Part shown: one piece after another, positions 1 through 9,749 of the stretch
Numbering within the stretch: the first letter of the stretch is position 1
Layout of the letters: each line of letters opens with the position of its first letter
Assembly (NCBI GenBank): GCA_001829315.1
Contig: MIAY01000012.1
Coordinates: forward strand, 34,033-98,032
Length of the DNA: 64,000 bases
DNA from: Spirochaetes bacterium GWE1_32_154
GTDB taxonomy: Bacteria > Spirochaetota > GWE2-31-10
Reading direction: 5' to 3'
Position numbers and translations under genes: made by a program
Notes under the pieces: model-generated
The model's input: the letters and a program-made list of their open reading frames with translations, nothing else
Databases searched by the model: none
Told to the model about the DNA's origin: nothing

Positions 1-1276
1 GTTTTAATTGCGGTATTATTTTTCCTCTTATTTTTTTTGATTTCATCATGAACCCGATTAAATATGCCTGAAAAGTTGCAAACTTTTTCTTCTGCGGAAA
101 ATCATACAAATTATGCTGTTTATAAAACTTATGATCTTCCTGCATCATACCGCGCATGACATAAATAAGGTCTCTGAATACTCTCATTCCACCGACACCA
201 AGAAAATTCACCGGTCTTTCAGGTGCATTTTCAAAAGCCCATGACGTTTTTAATGCCATTTTCTTTATGCTCTCTGAAACAGTAACACTGTCTTTTTCAT
301 CTGAAATAATATCAAGTAAATAAACATGTCCTACTTCAACTCTTGATTCAATAACGTGTAATAAGTTAGGTTCTTCGGATAATTTTCCTGATATAAGATA
401 CCCGACCGGTCTTCCCATCAGACTTATTCTATGTCCATTACTGAACTGTCTGTCATCAAACTGTTTCCAGATGCTGCCAAACCAGTGGTTTTTGATTGTT
501 GCTGCATATATGATTGCATCAGAATCTTTAAAAAATTTGACAAATGACTCCTGAAAATCATCTTTTATGACACATCGACCTTCAATTGTACAGTGGAGAC
601 AACCAAGGCATCCTGATTTTAATAGGATGTCGTTAAGATTAAGAATTTGAACTTCGGCGTCAACATTCTCAGAATACCATGTAATCATATTATTAAGGCT
701 AATATCTTCATGAGTTGAATTTGTAATAATACTGACTACATTGCGTTTTGATTTATCTTTTGTTGTATGAAGATCTTTAATTTCATCATAATGTGTCATC
801 CAGTCAACTTCTTTAATGAAATCATCAAGTCGTTTCTGACCTTCTTTTTTCAAAAGGTCTTCCATATCTGCAAGATGACCCGGTATGGTTTTCATACCCC
901 ATTCCTCACAAATTTGTTTGAGATAATTATATGCCGTATGATCGTAGAAATGCCGTGAGGTTACAATCTGGCTTGTAAATTTATCTTTAAATGCATCAAA
1001 CAGCCCTTTTTCTATAATAATTTCAATAAAACGCATTAATTGATAAGGAATCAGCGACGTATAAACAGGATAAACCCAGATAATACAGTCGGCACTTTTA
1101 ATTTCATCAATTATTTTATAAAGTTCATTATCATTTGAATCTATTGTATGAATGAGCGTTCCAATATGAAATGTCATAAACAAATTATCAGTATCTTTTT
1201 TCTGCCAATAGTTTGTGTATTGATAACTGACGCTATATTCGCCTTTTGGACTTCCATTGAGAATGATAATTTTCAT
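1..1276 (-). CDS. Tandem flavodoxin-fold NAD(P)H-dependent oxidoreductase, 3' end outside window
   Basis: This gene is open to the left edge, so the ORF track misses it. Translating the minus strand from ATG 1276 gives about 425 residues without a stop. It starts MKIIILNGSPKGEYSVSYQY, the phosphate-binding start of NADPH-dependent FMN reductases (flavodoxin fold). After about 190 residues a second flavodoxin-like module begins near NVVSIITNST and carries GCLGCLHCTIEGRCVIKDDF, the Cys-rich stretch seen in WrbA/iron-sulfur flavoprotein relatives. Two such domains in one chain suggest a two-flavin redox enzyme of unknown substrate. The Shine-Dalgarno AAGGAA precedes the ATG. It diverges from the sensor kinase. 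Family assignment is fairly safe; function is inference. Confidence 0.75.
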   Translation of the reverse strand, partial: MKIIILNGSPKGEYSVSYQYTNYWQKKDTDNLFMTFHIGTLIHTIDSNDNELYKIIDEIKSADCIIWVYPVYTSLIPYQLMRFIEIIIEKGLFDAFKDKFTSQIVTSRHFYDHTAYNYLKQICEEWGMKTIPGHLADMEDLLKKEGQKRLDDFIKEVDWMTHYDEIKDLHTTKDKSKRNVVSIITNSTHEDISLNNMITWYSENVDAEVQILNLNDILLKSGCLGCLHCTIEGRCVIKDDFQESFVKFFKDSDAIIYAATIKNHWFGSIWKQFDDRQFSNGHRISLMGRPVGYLISGKLSEEPNLLHVIESRVEVGHVYLLDIISDEKDSVTVSESIKKMALKTSWAFENAPERPVNFLGVGGMRVFRDLIYVMRGMMQEDHKFYKQHNLYDFPQKKKFATFQAYLIGFMMKSKKIRGKIIPQLK

Positions 1277-1424
1277 TTTTTTCCTTATTTCATATATAGA
1301 ACGTATACCAAATAATAATTCATTTTTTGCTGTTTCTCAATACCTATTATAAATATCTTGCAAAAATTTAGTATATATATATAATTTGGAAGTGAGACTT
1401 ATAATTAAATTGTAAGGATTGATA

Positions 1425-3479
1425 ATGAATAATAAAAACTACTTTGATAAAAATATTTTATTAGTTGAAGACGACAGAGTTACTACTGAACTTCAAATGC
1501 TAAATTTAAAAAAAGTTGGTTATGTCAATGTAATTCATGTTTCAAGTGGTGAAAAAGCAATTCAACTCATAGATTCAAACACACAACAAATTGATTTGAT
1601 ATTAATGGATATTCATCTTGGTTCCGGAATTGATGGTATAAAAACTGCAAAAACCATTCTGGAAAATCATGATTTGCCACTTATTTTCCTGTCATCACAC
1701 ACAGATGCTGATGTTATTGAAGAGGCTGGAAATATTTCATCATATGGGTATGTTGTAAAAAATAATGAAATAATTGTTCTTGATGTTTCTATAAAAATGG
1801 CATTCAGAGTTTTTGAATCTCATATTAAAGAATTGAATAATGAAAAAATGTTAAAGGAAAAAACGGATAACCTGATAAAACAGAATGGACTATTTTCTGC
1901 ACTTTTAAAAGTGCTGCCAATTGGTGTTTTTATGGTAGAAGCTCCAACCGGAAAACCACTTCTGGCAAATGAACCGGCTCAAAAACTACTCGGCCGGGGA
2001 ATTTTACCGGATGTTTCGTCTGATACTTTATCTGAAGTTTACAGCGCTTATAAAGCTGGAACAAATAAATTATATCCAAAAAATGAAATGCCTATTTTAC
2101 TGGGGATGAAGGGACTCTCATCTCACATTGATGATATGGAGGTTTTAAAACCTGATGAAAGTAAGGTTCTTCTTGAAGTTTACGGGACTCCGATTTTTGA
2201 TGATAATGGACACATCTGGGCAAGTCTTGTAAGTTTTTTTGATATTACTGAGAGAAAAAAAGCTGAAAAAGATTTAAGTTCTATGAAAAATTATTTAACT
2301 GAAATAATAAATTCAATGCCTTCATCATTAATTGTTGTAAATGAAGATTTATTAGTGATTCAATTAAATAAAATAGCACAATTGAAAACAGGCAGTATAG
2401 AAAAATCTTCTGAAGGCAGACAACTGATTGAGTTATTCCCTTTATTAACAAGCAATGTATCAATGCTTAAAAAAGCAGTTCGGGAAAAAACAGTTCTGGT
2501 TGACCTGAAAGTTGTAGAAAGAATTAATGGTAAAACGCTCAATTACAATCTGACTATGTATCCTTTATCATCAGATGGTATCAATAGAGCTGTTATACGA
2601 CTTGACGATGTGACTGAACGGGTTGCACTTGAAGAAATTATGATTCAATCTGATAAAATACTTTCTGTCGGCGGGCTTGCAGCAGGCTTTGCTCACGAGA
2701 TAAACAATCCATTATCCGGGATGATTCAATCTGTTGATGTTTTGTCGAGACGATTAAGTTTAGAAATTGATAAAAACACTCAGGTAGCAGATGAAATTGG
2801 TGTGTCATTTGAAGCAATCAAAAGTTATATGGAAAAAAGGGATATTTCAACTATTTTAAGAAGACTTAAAGAATCCGGTTTAAGAATTTCAAAGATTGTG
2901 AAAAACATGCTCAGCTTTGCAAGAAAAAGTGACTTTTCATTTGAACGTGTTGATATGACACAGGTTCTTGATCTGGCAATTGACCTTGCAGCAACCGATT
3001 ATGACATAAAAAAAGAATTTGATTTTAAAAATATAATAATTAACAGACATTATGAAATTAATCTTCCATTGATTGAATGTGAGGTCACAAAAATTCAACA
3101 AGTATTTTTAAATCTTTTTAGAAATGGTGCTGAATCAATGCAGGATAAAAAAAAATTGTGTGATTCAGATGGCACTTCGGGATATAAACCAACTTTTAAT
3201 ATATCAATTTCACTTGATAGTAAAACCGGGCTTTTAACAATAACCATTTCAGATAATGGAATGGGAATTCACGCTCTCAATAGAAATAAAATTTTCGAAC
3301 CATTTTTCACCACTAAAAAACCCGGTCTTGGAACAGGATTAGGTTTGTCAGTATCATATTTTATTATAACTAAAAATCATGGCGGTCAAATGAGTGTTGA
3401 GTCGGAAGAGGGGCTGGGTACAACATTTATTATTAAATTGCCGGTTGATAAAAAGCCCTATGATTTTAATATTGAATAA
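1425..3479 (+). CDS. Hybrid receiver-PAS-PAS histidine kinase
   Basis: This is a soluble two-component sensor kinase. A receiver domain (about residues 10-125) has acidic residues in VEDD and the phospho-acceptor Asp in LILMDIHLG. One or two PAS-like regions follow (about 150-400), the first ending in FFDITERKKAEKDL. The HisKA box is GFAHEINNPLSGMIQS, and the ATPase domain has the N box NLFRNGAESM, the G1 box SDNGMGI and the G2 box GLGTGLGLSV. There is no membrane segment, so it probably senses a cytoplasmic signal. The ORF track starts at TTG 1419; ATG 1425 fits better because AAGG lies 7 nt upstream. No cognate regulator is adjacent, and the N-terminal receiver may take phosphate from another kinase. 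Confidence 0.9.
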   Translation: MNNKNYFDKNILLVEDDRVTTELQMLNLKKVGYVNVIHVSSGEKAIQLIDSNTQQIDLILMDIHLGSGIDGIKTAKTILENHDLPLIFLSSHTDADVIEEAGNISSYGYVVKNNEIIVLDVSIKMAFRVFESHIKELNNEKMLKEKTDNLIKQNGLFSALLKVLPIGVFMVEAPTGKPLLANEPAQKLLGRGILPDVSSDTLSEVYSAYKAGTNKLYPKNEMPILLGMKGLSSHIDDMEVLKPDESKVLLEVYGTPIFDDNGHIWASLVSFFDITERKKAEKDLSSMKNYLTEIINSMPSSLIVVNEDLLVIQLNKIAQLKTGSIEKSSEGRQLIELFPLLTSNVSMLKKAVREKTVLVDLKVVERINGKTLNYNLTMYPLSSDGINRAVIRLDDVTERVALEEIMIQSDKILSVGGLAAGFAHEINNPLSGMIQSVDVLSRRLSLEIDKNTQVADEIGVSFEAIKSYMEKRDISTILRRLKESGLRISKIVKNMLSFARKSDFSFERVDMTQVLDLAIDLAATDYDIKKEFDFKNIIINRHYEINLPLIECEVTKIQQVFLNLFRNGAESMQDKKKLCDSDGTSGYKPTFNISISLDSKTGLLTITISDNGMGIHALNRNKIFEPFFTTKKPGLGTGLGLSVSYFIITKNHGGQMSVESEEGLGTTFIIKLPVDKKPYDFNIE

Positions 3480-3618
3480 TTTGGTTCCGGTCATTACTGA
3501 ATTGCAATTTAAGAAAAACGTCATTGAAACTTGCTAAAAAATGAAAATAAAAAAAATTTTTGATTTTTTTTAGTATAATATACTATACTTACAAATAAAT
3601 ACTAACCGGGAGAACTAA

Positions 3619-6306
3619 ATGAATAAGAAATATGTTTATTTTTTTGGTAATAAAATTGCTGAAGGTAATGGATCTATGAAACAAATCCTTGGCGGGAAAG
3701 GTGCTGGTTTGGCTGAGATGACGCGAATCGGGTTGCCTGTTCCCGGTGGTTTTACTTTAACAACAGAGGTTTGTGATATATACTATAAAAATAATAAAAA
3801 ATATCCTGAAGAAGTTGGTGAACAAGTTGATAGAAATTTAAAAAACCTTGAAAAAATAGTCGGCAAAACCCTTGGAGATCCTAATGATCCTTTACTGGTT
3901 TCTGTTCGATCAGGGGCTTCTATTTCCATGCCGGGTATGATGGAAACAATTCTTAACTTAGGGTTGAATGATAAATCGGTACATGGATTGGCGAATAAAA
4001 CAGGTAATAGACGATTTGCCTATGATGCATACAGACGATTTATTATGATGTACGGTTCAACAGCTAAAGATATTGAAAGAGAAAAGTTTGATGAAATATT
4101 TGATGAAATAAAAAATACAAAAACACGAAAAAGACTTGGTATCGCAAAAGATATAAAAATCAATGATACCGACACCGATACTGATGAATTAGTTGAAACA
4201 GTAGAGGAATTTAAAAAATTATATAAAAAAGAACTTGGGACAGATTTCCCTCAAGATCCGATAGTACAATTGTGGGGTGCGATAGATGCTGTTTTCGGCT
4301 CATGGATGGGAGATAAAGCGGTCAAGTTCAGAGAAGTTGAAAAAATTACAGGAATTCTCGGAACAGCAGTTAGTGTTGTACAGATGGTTTTTGGTAATAT
4401 GGGTGATACAAGCGGTACAGGTGTTTGTTTTACAAGAGACCCAAGTACCGGGGAAAATATTTTTTACGGTGATTACCTTGTAAATGCACAGGGTGAAGAT
4501 GTTGTTGCCGGAATTAGAACCCCGATGAAACTTGAAGAGCTTGATAAAAAAAATCATGAAGTATATCAACAACTCATTGAAGTAAGAAAAAAACTTGAGT
4601 ATCACTATCGCGATATGCAGGATCTTGAATTCACAGTTGAAGAAGGTAAATTATATATGCTGCAATGCAGGTCGGGTAAACGGTCTCCAAAAGCAGCGTT
4701 TGACATAGCAATTGATTTTGTTAACGAAGGTTTAATATCAAAAGAAGAAGCTGTATCGAGAATTAAGCCAAAAGATATTGAAGGCGTTTTTTATCCGGTC
4801 ATTGATTCATCCCAGAAAGAACAATTAAAATCTTCATATATAGCAAGCGGTATAGACGCCGTTCCCGGTGCTGCTGTAGGCAAGGTGGTATTTAATGCAA
4901 AAGATGCCGAAGAATGGACTGAAAGAGGTGAAAAAGTTATTCTTGTCAGAAAAGAAACATCTCCTGAAGATGTTGGCGGAATGCATGCTGCTCAAGGTAT
5001 ATTAACAGCAACCGGCGGTAAAACATCTCATGCTGCGGTTGTGGCCAGAGGGTGGGGAAAATGTTGTATCGTAGGATGTGGCGTTCTTGAAGTTGATTAT
5101 GAGAAAAAAGAAATGAGGGTAAAGAAAACTGTTGTTAAAGAAGGTGAACTTATTACGTTGGATGGCTCACATGGCTTTATTTATAAAGGAGCATTAAAAC
5201 TCTCGATGCCAGAGTTACCACAATCGTACTTTACATTAATGAAATGGGTTGATGAAATTAGAAAGCTCGGTGTACGGACAAATGCAGATACTCCTTACGA
5301 TGCTGAAATAGCAAAAAAACATGGTGCTGAAGGAATTGGTCTTTGTAGAACTGAACACATGTTTTTTGATACCGAACCCAGACGATTGGCAATACAGGAA
5401 ATGATAATTGCAGATACACTTGAAGATAGAAAAAAAGCACTTGATAAACTATTACCGTTTCAAATAACTGACTTTAAAGGCATATTTACTTGTATGAATA
5501 ATTTGCCCGTAACTATTCGATTAATAGATCCGCCATTGCATGAATTTGCACCACATACTGAAGAACAACAGAAAAAGGTTGCAATTCAACTTGGCGTTAC
5601 CCTTGATGTTGTAAAATCAAGGGTTGATCAACTTGCAGAAACAAACCCCATGTTAGGTCATAGAGGTTGTCGTCTTGCTGTAACGTATCCGGAAATCCTT
5701 GAAATGCAGGTTACTGCAATTATTACAGCAGCATGTCAATGCGTTAAAGAGGGTGTCATTGTTCATCCTGAAATTATGATTCCATTAATTATTGATAAAA
5801 AAGAATTTGAGTTGCTTGAAAAACAGGTTAGAAAAGTTGCCGAATCTATTATATCGACAATGGGGGTAACAGTTCCATATAAAGTCGGAACAATGATCGA
5901 AATACCACGGGCTGCATTATTAGCTGATGAAATTGCAGAGCATGCTGAATTCTTCTCATGCGGTACGAATGATCTTACCCAGATGACTCTCGGCATGTCA
6001 CGTGATGATTCAGGCAGATTCCTGCCTGATTATGTTGATGAGAAAAAAGCAGCAATATTCCATGATGATCCCTTTCAGTCTGTCGATCAAAAAGGTGTTG
6101 GAGCATTGGTTAAAATGGCAGTCGATAAAGGTAGAAGTGTTAGAAAAGATTTAAAAGTGGGCGTTTGCGGAGAACACGGCGGAGAAGCAGTTTCTGTCAA
6201 GTTTTTTGCAGGTATCGGTCTTGATTACGTATCATGTTCACCACTTAGAGTACCGATTGCACGATTAGCTGCTGCACAATATGAACTGGAAAAGAAAAAA
6301 AGATAA
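3619..6306 (+). CDS. ppdK: Pyruvate, phosphate dikinase
   Basis: The enzyme interconverts pyruvate, ATP and Pi with PEP, AMP and PPi in the cytoplasm. At 895 residues it is the usual family length. The N-terminal ATP-grasp part shows GGKGAGLAEMTRIGLPVPGG and SVRSGASISMPGMMETILN. The swivelling domain carries the catalytic His in GGKTSHAAVVARGWG (about residue 470). The C-terminal PEP-binding barrel has GLCRTEHMFF, SCGTNDLTQMTLG and the catalytic Cys in VGVCGEHGG. GGGAGAA lies 5 nt before the ATG, and a TATAAT-like hexamer is at 3574-3579. It is monocistronic as far as can be seen. PPDK in an anaerobe usually supports PPi-linked glycolysis; that role here is inference. Confidence 0.97.
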   Translation: MNKKYVYFFGNKIAEGNGSMKQILGGKGAGLAEMTRIGLPVPGGFTLTTEVCDIYYKNNKKYPEEVGEQVDRNLKNLEKIVGKTLGDPNDPLLVSVRSGASISMPGMMETILNLGLNDKSVHGLANKTGNRRFAYDAYRRFIMMYGSTAKDIEREKFDEIFDEIKNTKTRKRLGIAKDIKINDTDTDTDELVETVEEFKKLYKKELGTDFPQDPIVQLWGAIDAVFGSWMGDKAVKFREVEKITGILGTAVSVVQMVFGNMGDTSGTGVCFTRDPSTGENIFYGDYLVNAQGEDVVAGIRTPMKLEELDKKNHEVYQQLIEVRKKLEYHYRDMQDLEFTVEEGKLYMLQCRSGKRSPKAAFDIAIDFVNEGLISKEEAVSRIKPKDIEGVFYPVIDSSQKEQLKSSYIASGIDAVPGAAVGKVVFNAKDAEEWTERGEKVILVRKETSPEDVGGMHAAQGILTATGGKTSHAAVVARGWGKCCIVGCGVLEVDYEKKEMRVKKTVVKEGELITLDGSHGFIYKGALKLSMPELPQSYFTLMKWVDEIRKLGVRTNADTPYDAEIAKKHGAEGIGLCRTEHMFFDTEPRRLAIQEMIIADTLEDRKKALDKLLPFQITDFKGIFTCMNNLPVTIRLIDPPLHEFAPHTEEQQKKVAIQLGVTLDVVKSRVDQLAETNPMLGHRGCRLAVTYPEILEMQVTAIITAACQCVKEGVIVHPEIMIPLIIDKKEFELLEKQVRKVAESIISTMGVTVPYKVGTMIEIPRAALLADEIAEHAEFFSCGTNDLTQMTLGMSRDDSGRFLPDYVDEKKAAIFHDDPFQSVDQKGVGALVKMAVDKGRSVRKDLKVGVCGEHGGEAVSVKFFAGIGLDYVSCSPLRVPIARLAAAQYELEKKKR

Positions 6307-6398
6307 AAAAATATTGATTTTTTTATATAAAAAGTATTATACTGTTTTAGATTTAATTGTATGATATATTAAAAAATACGAGAGTCGCAGGGGAAAAT

Positions 6399-6932
6399 AT
6401 GAGCCAGGATGTGATTGTAATAAAAGATTCATTGAGAATTTACATAGAAAAGGATGCTTCAGAGTCAAGTATTTTAGTTTTAAATTTAAAAGGTTTTCTT
6501 GATACATATAACTCATCCGATTTTCAAAGAGAAGTTAATAAAATAATTGATAGTGGTATGATAAAATTACTTTTTAATTGCACAGAATTAAATTATGTAT
6601 CATCTACCGGTATTGGTGCGTTTACTGCTTTTCTGAAAACATTAAAACAAAAAAGTGGCGATGTCGTTTTATCGTGTTTACAGCCAAAAGTTTTTGAAGT
6701 GTTTCAATTGCTGGGTTTTTCAAAATTTTTTAATATTGCATTATCAGTTGAAGAAGGCCGGGGAATGTTATTAGGCCAGGCAAAAAAAGAAGAATCAGAT
6801 ATTTTCCCAAAAATATTTAAATGTCCGATATGCAAGAAAAATTTAAAAGCATCAAAACCAGGCAGGTTTAGATGTTCTGAGTGTAAAACTATTTTAAAAA
6901 TAGATGAAGCAGGTCATGTTTCTCTTGGTTAA
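6399..6932 (+). CDS. STAS-domain anti-sigma-factor-antagonist-like protein with C-terminal zinc ribbon
   Basis: The first 110 or so residues form a STAS domain like SpoIIAA: LVLNLKGFLDTYNSSDFQ, then NCTELNYVSSTGIGAF, where the Ser-Ser-Thr pattern lies at the usual phosphorylation site. The last 35 residues contain CPICKKNLKASKPGRFRCSEC, a four-Cys zinc ribbon not normally part of SpoIIAA. The ORF track starts at TTG 6357; I prefer ATG 6399, preceded by AGGGG and starting MSQDVIVIKD. The likely role is a partner-switching regulator; no RsbW- or RsbU-like partner is in the window. A terminator-like hairpin follows the stop codon by 9 nt, and the next reading frame overlaps the 3' end. Confidence 0.85.
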   Translation: MSQDVIVIKDSLRIYIEKDASESSILVLNLKGFLDTYNSSDFQREVNKIIDSGMIKLLFNCTELNYVSSTGIGAFTAFLKTLKQKSGDVVLSCLQPKVFEVFQLLGFSKFFNIALSVEEGRGMLLGQAKKEESDIFPKIFKCPICKKNLKASKPGRFRCSECKTILKIDEAGHVSLG

Positions 6933-8130
6933 GTTTATAAACGCCCTTCATGTAAGGGCGATTTTTTTTATTATAGCATTGTTCATTTTACCAATATTGA
7001 AAGTTAATGCTGTTTCAGTCGGGTTTACTACAATTCAAGCACCTAAGTCCAATGTAGCTGATCAATTCTCTTCATTATTAAATGATATTTTACTCTATGA
7101 ATTAACCGAATTAGATGGTATCCAATATTCAAGAGTCAATTTATTACATAATGATTTACATTCAAATCTCAAAAAACTTAACACATATCCTGAAGTAAAA
7201 GATCTTGATTACTGCATCTCAACTTCAATTGATCGATTTATAATAAAGAGTGAACCTAATTTTTATGATTATGAAATCATCGAAAACAATGTCCGTATTG
7301 AAGGTTTTTTTTATATATATTCAATTAAAAACAATATGATTACTGATTCAAAGAAATTTTCTATTAATATAATATCAAGAGAAGAGAATTCTGTGCTTGA
7401 ACAAAATGCATTAAATGAAATAGTGATTATATTCAGGAAATTTATTAAACAAATAGAATTACAGAGCAATTATGTTGAAATAACCGATCAAAAACTTTTT
7501 TTGATACAAATAAATTCCGGTTTTATACAAGGTTTTAAAAATGGTGATTACTTGAGATCTTCAGATGGAGGTCTAATTAAACTGACGAGAGTAAAAGATG
7601 ACAGTTCCAGTGGATATGTGATTACTCCTTCAAAAAAAGACTCAGTTCAATATCACAAGTTACTTAAATCAGATTTTGAATTTAAAATAAGTTTTGGCAG
7701 TGCTTTTTTAACTAAAAACAATACTGAAATTATACCTGTTCCTGATTTGTTATTTTCACTGTATATACCGGCACTCCAATTTTTAAAACCGTTTATTGAT
7801 GCTTCGTTTATTTTCACCGTTTCTGATAACAGACTTCTTGTTCCGATTTTCGTCTCTACCGGTGTTGAAGCTTTTTTTGACATTTATTTTATTACAATGT
7901 ATCATAAAATTGGTATCGGTGCATTATTTTCACCGGATTCAGATGGCATTCTCATGTCTGACTCATTTTTCTTTAATACATTTGGTGGCATAAGCGCACG
8001 AGTCTCACCTGAAATAAAATTGTTTATTGAAGGCGGTTACCGTTTTATAGTAAAAGAAAAATTTGCTGCTACATGGGGTTATTCGCTATCGTCACCATCA
8101 ATACGAGGCGGTATAGGGATTGTTTTTTAA
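6904..8130 (+). CDS. Predicted exported beta-barrel-like envelope protein
   Basis: I recognise no family. The N-terminus is a plausible signal peptide, with a hydrophobic run RAIFFIIALFILPILKVNA and cleavage after VNA. The middle (about residues 50-230) is a soluble mixed region. The last 140 residues alternate polar and hydrophobic residues and end GIGIVF, as in spirochaetal outer-membrane barrels. The start is uncertain: ATG 6904, ATG 6916 and TTG 6925 are all in frame, none has a strong ribosome site, and all lie upstream of the terminator hairpin at 6942-6969. All of them overlap the STAS gene, so translational coupling is possible. Downstream, a convergent PEGA protein ends 6 nt after this stop. 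Confidence 0.7.
   Translation: MKQVMFLLVKFINALHVRAIFFIIALFILPILKVNAVSVGFTTIQAPKSNVADQFSSLLNDILLYELTELDGIQYSRVNLLHNDLHSNLKKLNTYPEVKDLDYCISTSIDRFIIKSEPNFYDYEIIENNVRIEGFFYIYSIKNNMITDSKKFSINIISREENSVLEQNALNEIVIIFRKFIKQIELQSNYVEITDQKLFLIQINSGFIQGFKNGDYLRSSDGGLIKLTRVKDDSSSGYVITPSKKDSVQYHKLLKSDFEFKISFGSAFLTKNNTEIIPVPDLLFSLYIPALQFLKPFIDASFIFTVSDNRLLVPIFVSTGVEAFFDIYFITMYHKIGIGALFSPDSDGILMSDSFFFNTFGGISARVSPEIKLFIEGGYRFIVKEKFAATWGYSLSSPSIRGGIGIVF
6942..6969 (+). terminator. Rho-independent terminator after the STAS gene
   Basis: A perfect 7-bp GC-rich stem (CGCCCTT/AAGGGCG, loop CATGT) is followed by A and eight T residues. It starts 9 nt after the STAS stop codon and also lies inside the first codons of the next reading frame. 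Confidence 0.75.
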
Positions 8131-8135
8131 CAAAC

Positions 8136-9746
8136 TTACTTTGTGGGAATTGAAATAACACCACCAATAATGACACCTGACTCTTCCGGTGAGCTGTAGA
8201 AATTAAGAATTGGTATAAAATCTTTTTTTTCTAATGTATTCAGATAATCAAAAAGTGAATAAAAAAGCCAGCCTAAATTAAAAACTGTATTTATTGCTAA
8301 TCCGATTGATGTAAATTGTAATATATCAGCAGTAAGCTTTAATTCGGCCTGACGTTGGTCAGTTGCACTGATTTCAGAATCTTTAGGTTTATTTATAATT
8401 TCGCCTGTCACAGGATCTTTTTCTGTGGGATTACGAAAGCTTGATGCATTATTGCCGAATGTGTTAGGTATCTTGTAAAACTGAACCGCAATTATAGTTG
8501 TCGGTACTGTAATTGCCAGAGAAAAAGTAAATGACCAGAAAGCAGTATAATACAGATTCTGTTTCATTTTTAACGTTTTAGAAAGATCTCTCGTCATTAA
8601 ATGATATTGAATTGCTTGCTCTTCTTCAACTATCTCATTAACATTAAGCGAGTATCTGAAATCCTCATACAAATCACTTTTCTTTGCACTAATGATAAAA
8701 TTACCTTGAGGTAATTCTTTTCTAAACGGTGTAGTTCCTGCATATTGTGAGTTGATAAATACTTTAGTTCCATGAGGTTCGATGTTAAATAAGTATGGTT
8801 GTTTTTGTTTGAAAAAGTCGGGAGTCAAATCAATCATTTTATTTTCATTGTCATATACTTCAATTACTTCATTATATGGTTTTGCATTTGTTTCATGAAG
8901 CGTAATAAGGTAACTATCAGGTTTAACATATCGTACAGATAAATTTTGTTTCGCCATATAGTTTGAATTAATATAAATCTCTGTGTTTTCTCCGGTAGTT
9001 ATCTTTAATTCTGCATAATTGATATAAAAAATTTGTTTTGCAATTTCTTTAAATTGTTTTTCAATATTTTCTGATATTTTATCAATTGTTGTCATAAATG
9101 CTGTTTTGTGAATAATTTTATTTCTATGAAGAGAGTAAAAAATAATTGATATCAAATATTTATCCTGAACTTTTTCTATATCACCGGTAATTAAAATATC
9201 ATATTGAGGCGTTTGTTTTTCACAAATTGTCTTGTAATCAATTATACTATAATCAATAATATCCGTTGTTTTAATAGAAAAAACCGGTTTTTTATAATTT
9301 TCATACCATTTATTTCTAATCTCGCTCAACTCTTTTATTGAAGACATAAATGTTAAAATATCTTTTTCGTATTTTTTTAAATGAGTTACCGGAGTATTTT
9401 GAACTTTTTCTTTTAAAGAGTCGTAAAGTATCTTTTTTGATTTATCTTTCTCTGACAAATAAGTGATCGTTTTTACTAAAGAATCTTTTTCATCCATTCC
9501 AGCTGTACTAATTGAATCAACAGTACTTCTAATGATTTTAACAAGATTATCAGAGTCAACAGGATTTATATCGTTAATATTACCCCGATTTCTAAAACGC
9601 ATTATTGAGACATTAAGATTAAATAAATCAGATAATTCTTTAACAGAATTATTTTTAAAGAATTGATTAGGAATAGATTGTGAAAATAATAAAGAAGACA
9701 TCAAATAAAATACAATGAATACAATAGTGATTTTTCTTGAAACCAT
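8136..9746 (-). CDS. Exported PEGA-domain protein
   Basis: This is a 536-residue protein with an N-terminal signal peptide (ITIVFIVFYLMSSLLFSQS). The middle contains one or two PEGA-type beta domains; the clearest is PHGTKVFINSQYAGTTPF followed by ELPQGNFIISAKKSDLYE, a fold common in spirochaetal surface proteins. After about residue 385 there are two hydrophobic stretches (AFWSFTFSLAITVPTTIIAV and ILQFTSIGLAINTVFNLGWLF) that look like membrane segments, so it may be anchored in a membrane with the PEGA region outside. It shares this two-segment tail with the KDGNT proteins elsewhere in the window. The gene lies 3 nt downstream of the CheY-like gene, probably in one transcript. Function unknown. 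Confidence 0.75.
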   Translation of the reverse strand: MVSRKITIVFIVFYLMSSLLFSQSIPNQFFKNNSVKELSDLFNLNVSIMRFRNRGNINDINPVDSDNLVKIIRSTVDSISTAGMDEKDSLVKTITYLSEKDKSKKILYDSLKEKVQNTPVTHLKKYEKDILTFMSSIKELSEIRNKWYENYKKPVFSIKTTDIIDYSIIDYKTICEKQTPQYDILITGDIEKVQDKYLISIIFYSLHRNKIIHKTAFMTTIDKISENIEKQFKEIAKQIFYINYAELKITTGENTEIYINSNYMAKQNLSVRYVKPDSYLITLHETNAKPYNEVIEVYDNENKMIDLTPDFFKQKQPYLFNIEPHGTKVFINSQYAGTTPFRKELPQGNFIISAKKSDLYEDFRYSLNVNEIVEEEQAIQYHLMTRDLSKTLKMKQNLYYTAFWSFTFSLAITVPTTIIAVQFYKIPNTFGNNASSFRNPTEKDPVTGEIINKPKDSEISATDQRQAELKLTADILQFTSIGLAINTVFNLGWLFYSLFDYLNTLEKKDFIPILNFYSSPEESGVIIGGVISIPTK

Positions 9747-9749
9747 ACA

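Noticed and set aside
767-958. Plus-strand ORF of 63 residues
   Set aside because: It is a shadow of the minus-strand flavodoxin-type gene that is open at the left edge.
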